Source: an uncultured Clostridia bacterium (GTDB lineage Bacteria; Bacillota; Clostridia; Christensenellales; CAG-138). Taken from it: a stretch of DNA of 64,000 nucleotides. The translations under genes were made by a program, and so were the position numbers. The notes under the pieces were generated by a model, which saw only the letters and a list, made by a program, of their open reading frames with translations, ran no database searches and had not been told where the DNA came from. The stretch's first letter is position 1. Each line of letters begins with the position of its first letter. Below are positions 63,058 through 64,000 of the stretch, piece after piece. The stretch is taken from the NCBI GenBank assembly GCA_947168855.1, contig CAMVNO010000005.1, forward strand, positions 24,439 through 88,438. Reading direction: 5' to 3'.

Positions 63058-63201
63058 TCAGTCCACCTCCTTGCTAAAACTCGAACATTGCAATACTACC
63101 ACAAGGTTTTCCGTAATGCAAGCATTATTTTTGCAAATCTGACTTTTTTTCAGAGAATATATTGCTTTTTCGGGGCTTTGCGGCAATTCCGGGACACGAA
63201 A

Positions 63202-63663
63202 TCAGCGCATGCCGAAGAAATCGTTCTGCCTTAACGCCTCATAGACCACGATCGCGACGGCGTTGCTGAGGTTCAACGAGCGCTGCCCGTCGCCCATCGG
63301 GATACGGATCGCCTCGTCCGCGTGCGGGATGAGGATCTTCTCCCCCAGGCCCGCCGTCTCCTTGCCGAAGACCAGAAAATCGCCGTCACGGAAGGAAACC
63401 TCGTCATAGCGGTGCTCTGCATGCGTGGAGCAATAGAAAAACCGCGCGTCCGGATACTGCGCCCAAAGCTCCTCGATGCTGTCGTGATAGAAGAGCGTGA
63501 GCGAATGCCAGTAGTCGAGCCCGGCGCGCTTGAGGCTCTTGTCGTCGGTCGAAAAACCCAGGGGTCTCACAAGATGCAGCGCCGCGCCGGTCACCGCGCA
63601 GGTGCGCGAAATATTGCCCGTATTGCTCGGGATTTCCGGTTCTACCAAAACAACGTGAATCAT
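63202..63663 (-). CDS. trmL: tRNA (cytidine/uridine-34 2'-O)-methyltransferase TrmL
   Basis: A 153-residue SPOUT enzyme that methylates the wobble ribose of tRNA-Leu. Motif 1 is LVEPEIPSNTGNISRTCAVTGAALHLVRPLGF; the SAM knot is FLVFGKETAGLGE and RIPMGDGQRSLNLSNAVAIVVYEALRQ. Start chosen at 63663 (MIHVVLVEPE), matching the family and preceded by GGAGGT. Confidence 0.95.
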   Translation of the reverse strand: MIHVVLVEPEIPSNTGNISRTCAVTGAALHLVRPLGFSTDDKSLKRAGLDYWHSLTLFYHDSIEELWAQYPDARFFYCSTHAEHRYDEVSFRDGDFLVFGKETAGLGEKILIPHADEAIRIPMGDGQRSLNLSNAVAIVVYEALRQNDFFGMR

Positions 63664-63744
63664 ACTGACCTCCGGTCCGGTTTCGGACATTGTATCACAA
63701 ATGCGTTCAAAATGCAAAATTTCCAAAAACAACGCGAAAATCTA

Positions 63745-63773
63745 TTGAGAATCGGAATGGACCTTGCTATAAT
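63745..63773 (+). promoter_or_regulatory. Promoter at the window end, close to an ATG
   Basis: TTGAGA (63745-63750), a 17-bp spacer and TATAAT (63768-63773). The first ATG lies eight bases downstream, with no ribosome site. Confidence 0.75.
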
Positions 63774-63781
63774 ACGGTATC

Positions 63782-64000
63782 ATGAGTGAAACTGCGACCA
63801 CGGGCGTCGTTCGCCCGCAATCGAATACCCTTCGTTCCGAAGCGCGAGACTGGTCCTCGCGCCGGACGGCGTCCGCTGTTCCGAACCGCAGTGCGGAAGA
63901 TCCCCTCACCGCTGCGAACGGTACGCTGCGCTTTTCCGGCGAGCGGAAAGCCACGACAACTGTCGCCGCAGGCGCATCGGGCAGCCGTTCTTCGGGTTCG
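63782..64000 (+). CDS. Start of an unidentified gene (partial, low complexity)
   Basis: An open frame of 73 codons runs from the ATG off the window. The peptide is rich in Ser, Thr, Ala and Arg with no fold evident, as in a disordered N-terminus. Initiation would be leaderless from the promoter above. It could also be an untranslated leader or an RNA gene, because the only support is an uninterrupted frame and a promoter. Confidence 0.35.
   Translation, partial: MSETATTGVVRPQSNTLRSEARDWSSRRTASAVPNRSAEDPLTAANGTLRFSGERKATTTVAAGASGSRSSGS

Noticed and set aside
63782..64000. RNA gene such as rnpB, ssrA or 6S at the window end
   Set aside because: No conserved motif of these RNAs is visible in the 219 bases available, and the frame stays open, so a partial coding sequence was kept at low confidence.

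Overview
The window is a GC-rich chromosomal segment that looks like an anaerobic Clostridia-type Firmicute. The lineage may be near Christensenellales or Oscillospirales; that placement is a guess from gene content. Support comes from consensus TTGACA/TATAAT promoters, strong GGAGG ribosome sites, a complete Rnf complex, superoxide reductase plus rubrerythrin, an ECF sigma/anti-sigma pair, a RibU-like ECF S component, the rpmG-secE-nusG-rplK-rplA order and two Opp operons. I see no rRNA, tRNA, CRISPR array, phage or insertion sequence.

Layout. 1-6554: end of a surface-type protein, an RCC1-repeat membrane protein, pyruvate kinase, a TIGR02206-type membrane protein, and a dicarboxylate symporter/aminotransferase operon. 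6640-9139: a compact RiPP-like cluster with two small Cys-containing precursors (neither previously called as an ORF), a radical SAM-SPASM enzyme, a PqqD-like protein and an S26-type peptidase. 9187-17835: rnfC, an rnfD-rnfG fusion, rnfE, rnfA and rnfB, then a membrane-anchored pentaheme nitrite reductase (NrfA) and a ResB/CcsA cytochrome c maturation pair. 17878-21337: a phosphoribosyltransferase-like protein, superoxide reductase, rubrerythrin, and a zinc macrodomain/SirTM sirtuin pair. 21347-24432: a beta-helix anti-sigma-like protein and its ECF sigma factor behind a likely autoregulated promoter. 24481-28955: hairpin repeats, secA, two small divergent genes inside a duplicated repeat. 28956-40357: mostly housekeeping genes (hpf, prfB, cyclophilin, LysR, RibU-like, pepF, rplA, rplK, nusG, an unusually long secE, rpmG) with an LRR protein, a small membrane protein and a C26 amidase.

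40617-57146 holds two tandem oligopeptide ABC operons on the minus strand. Each reads A-B-C-D-F followed by a small DUF3899-like membrane protein, each starts at a TTGACA-17-TATAAT promoter, and each has a hairpin between A and B. Several subunits carry large lineage-specific insertions. 57216-60649 is a plus-strand operon with a transporter, a small membrane protein, four tandem paralogous one-helix microproteins of about 50-57 residues, and an M28 peptidase. 60660-64000 has a hairpin array, a P-loop kinase/CYTH fusion, two SPOUT methyltransferases, rpmB and the start of one more reading frame.

The strongest candidates for new biology are the microprotein operon (58772-59416), the RiPP cluster with its two-peptide precursor pair, and the rnf-nrfA-ccs linkage, which suggests quinone-free electron delivery from Rnf to nitrite. 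All functions are inferred from sequence recognition alone; no database search was run.
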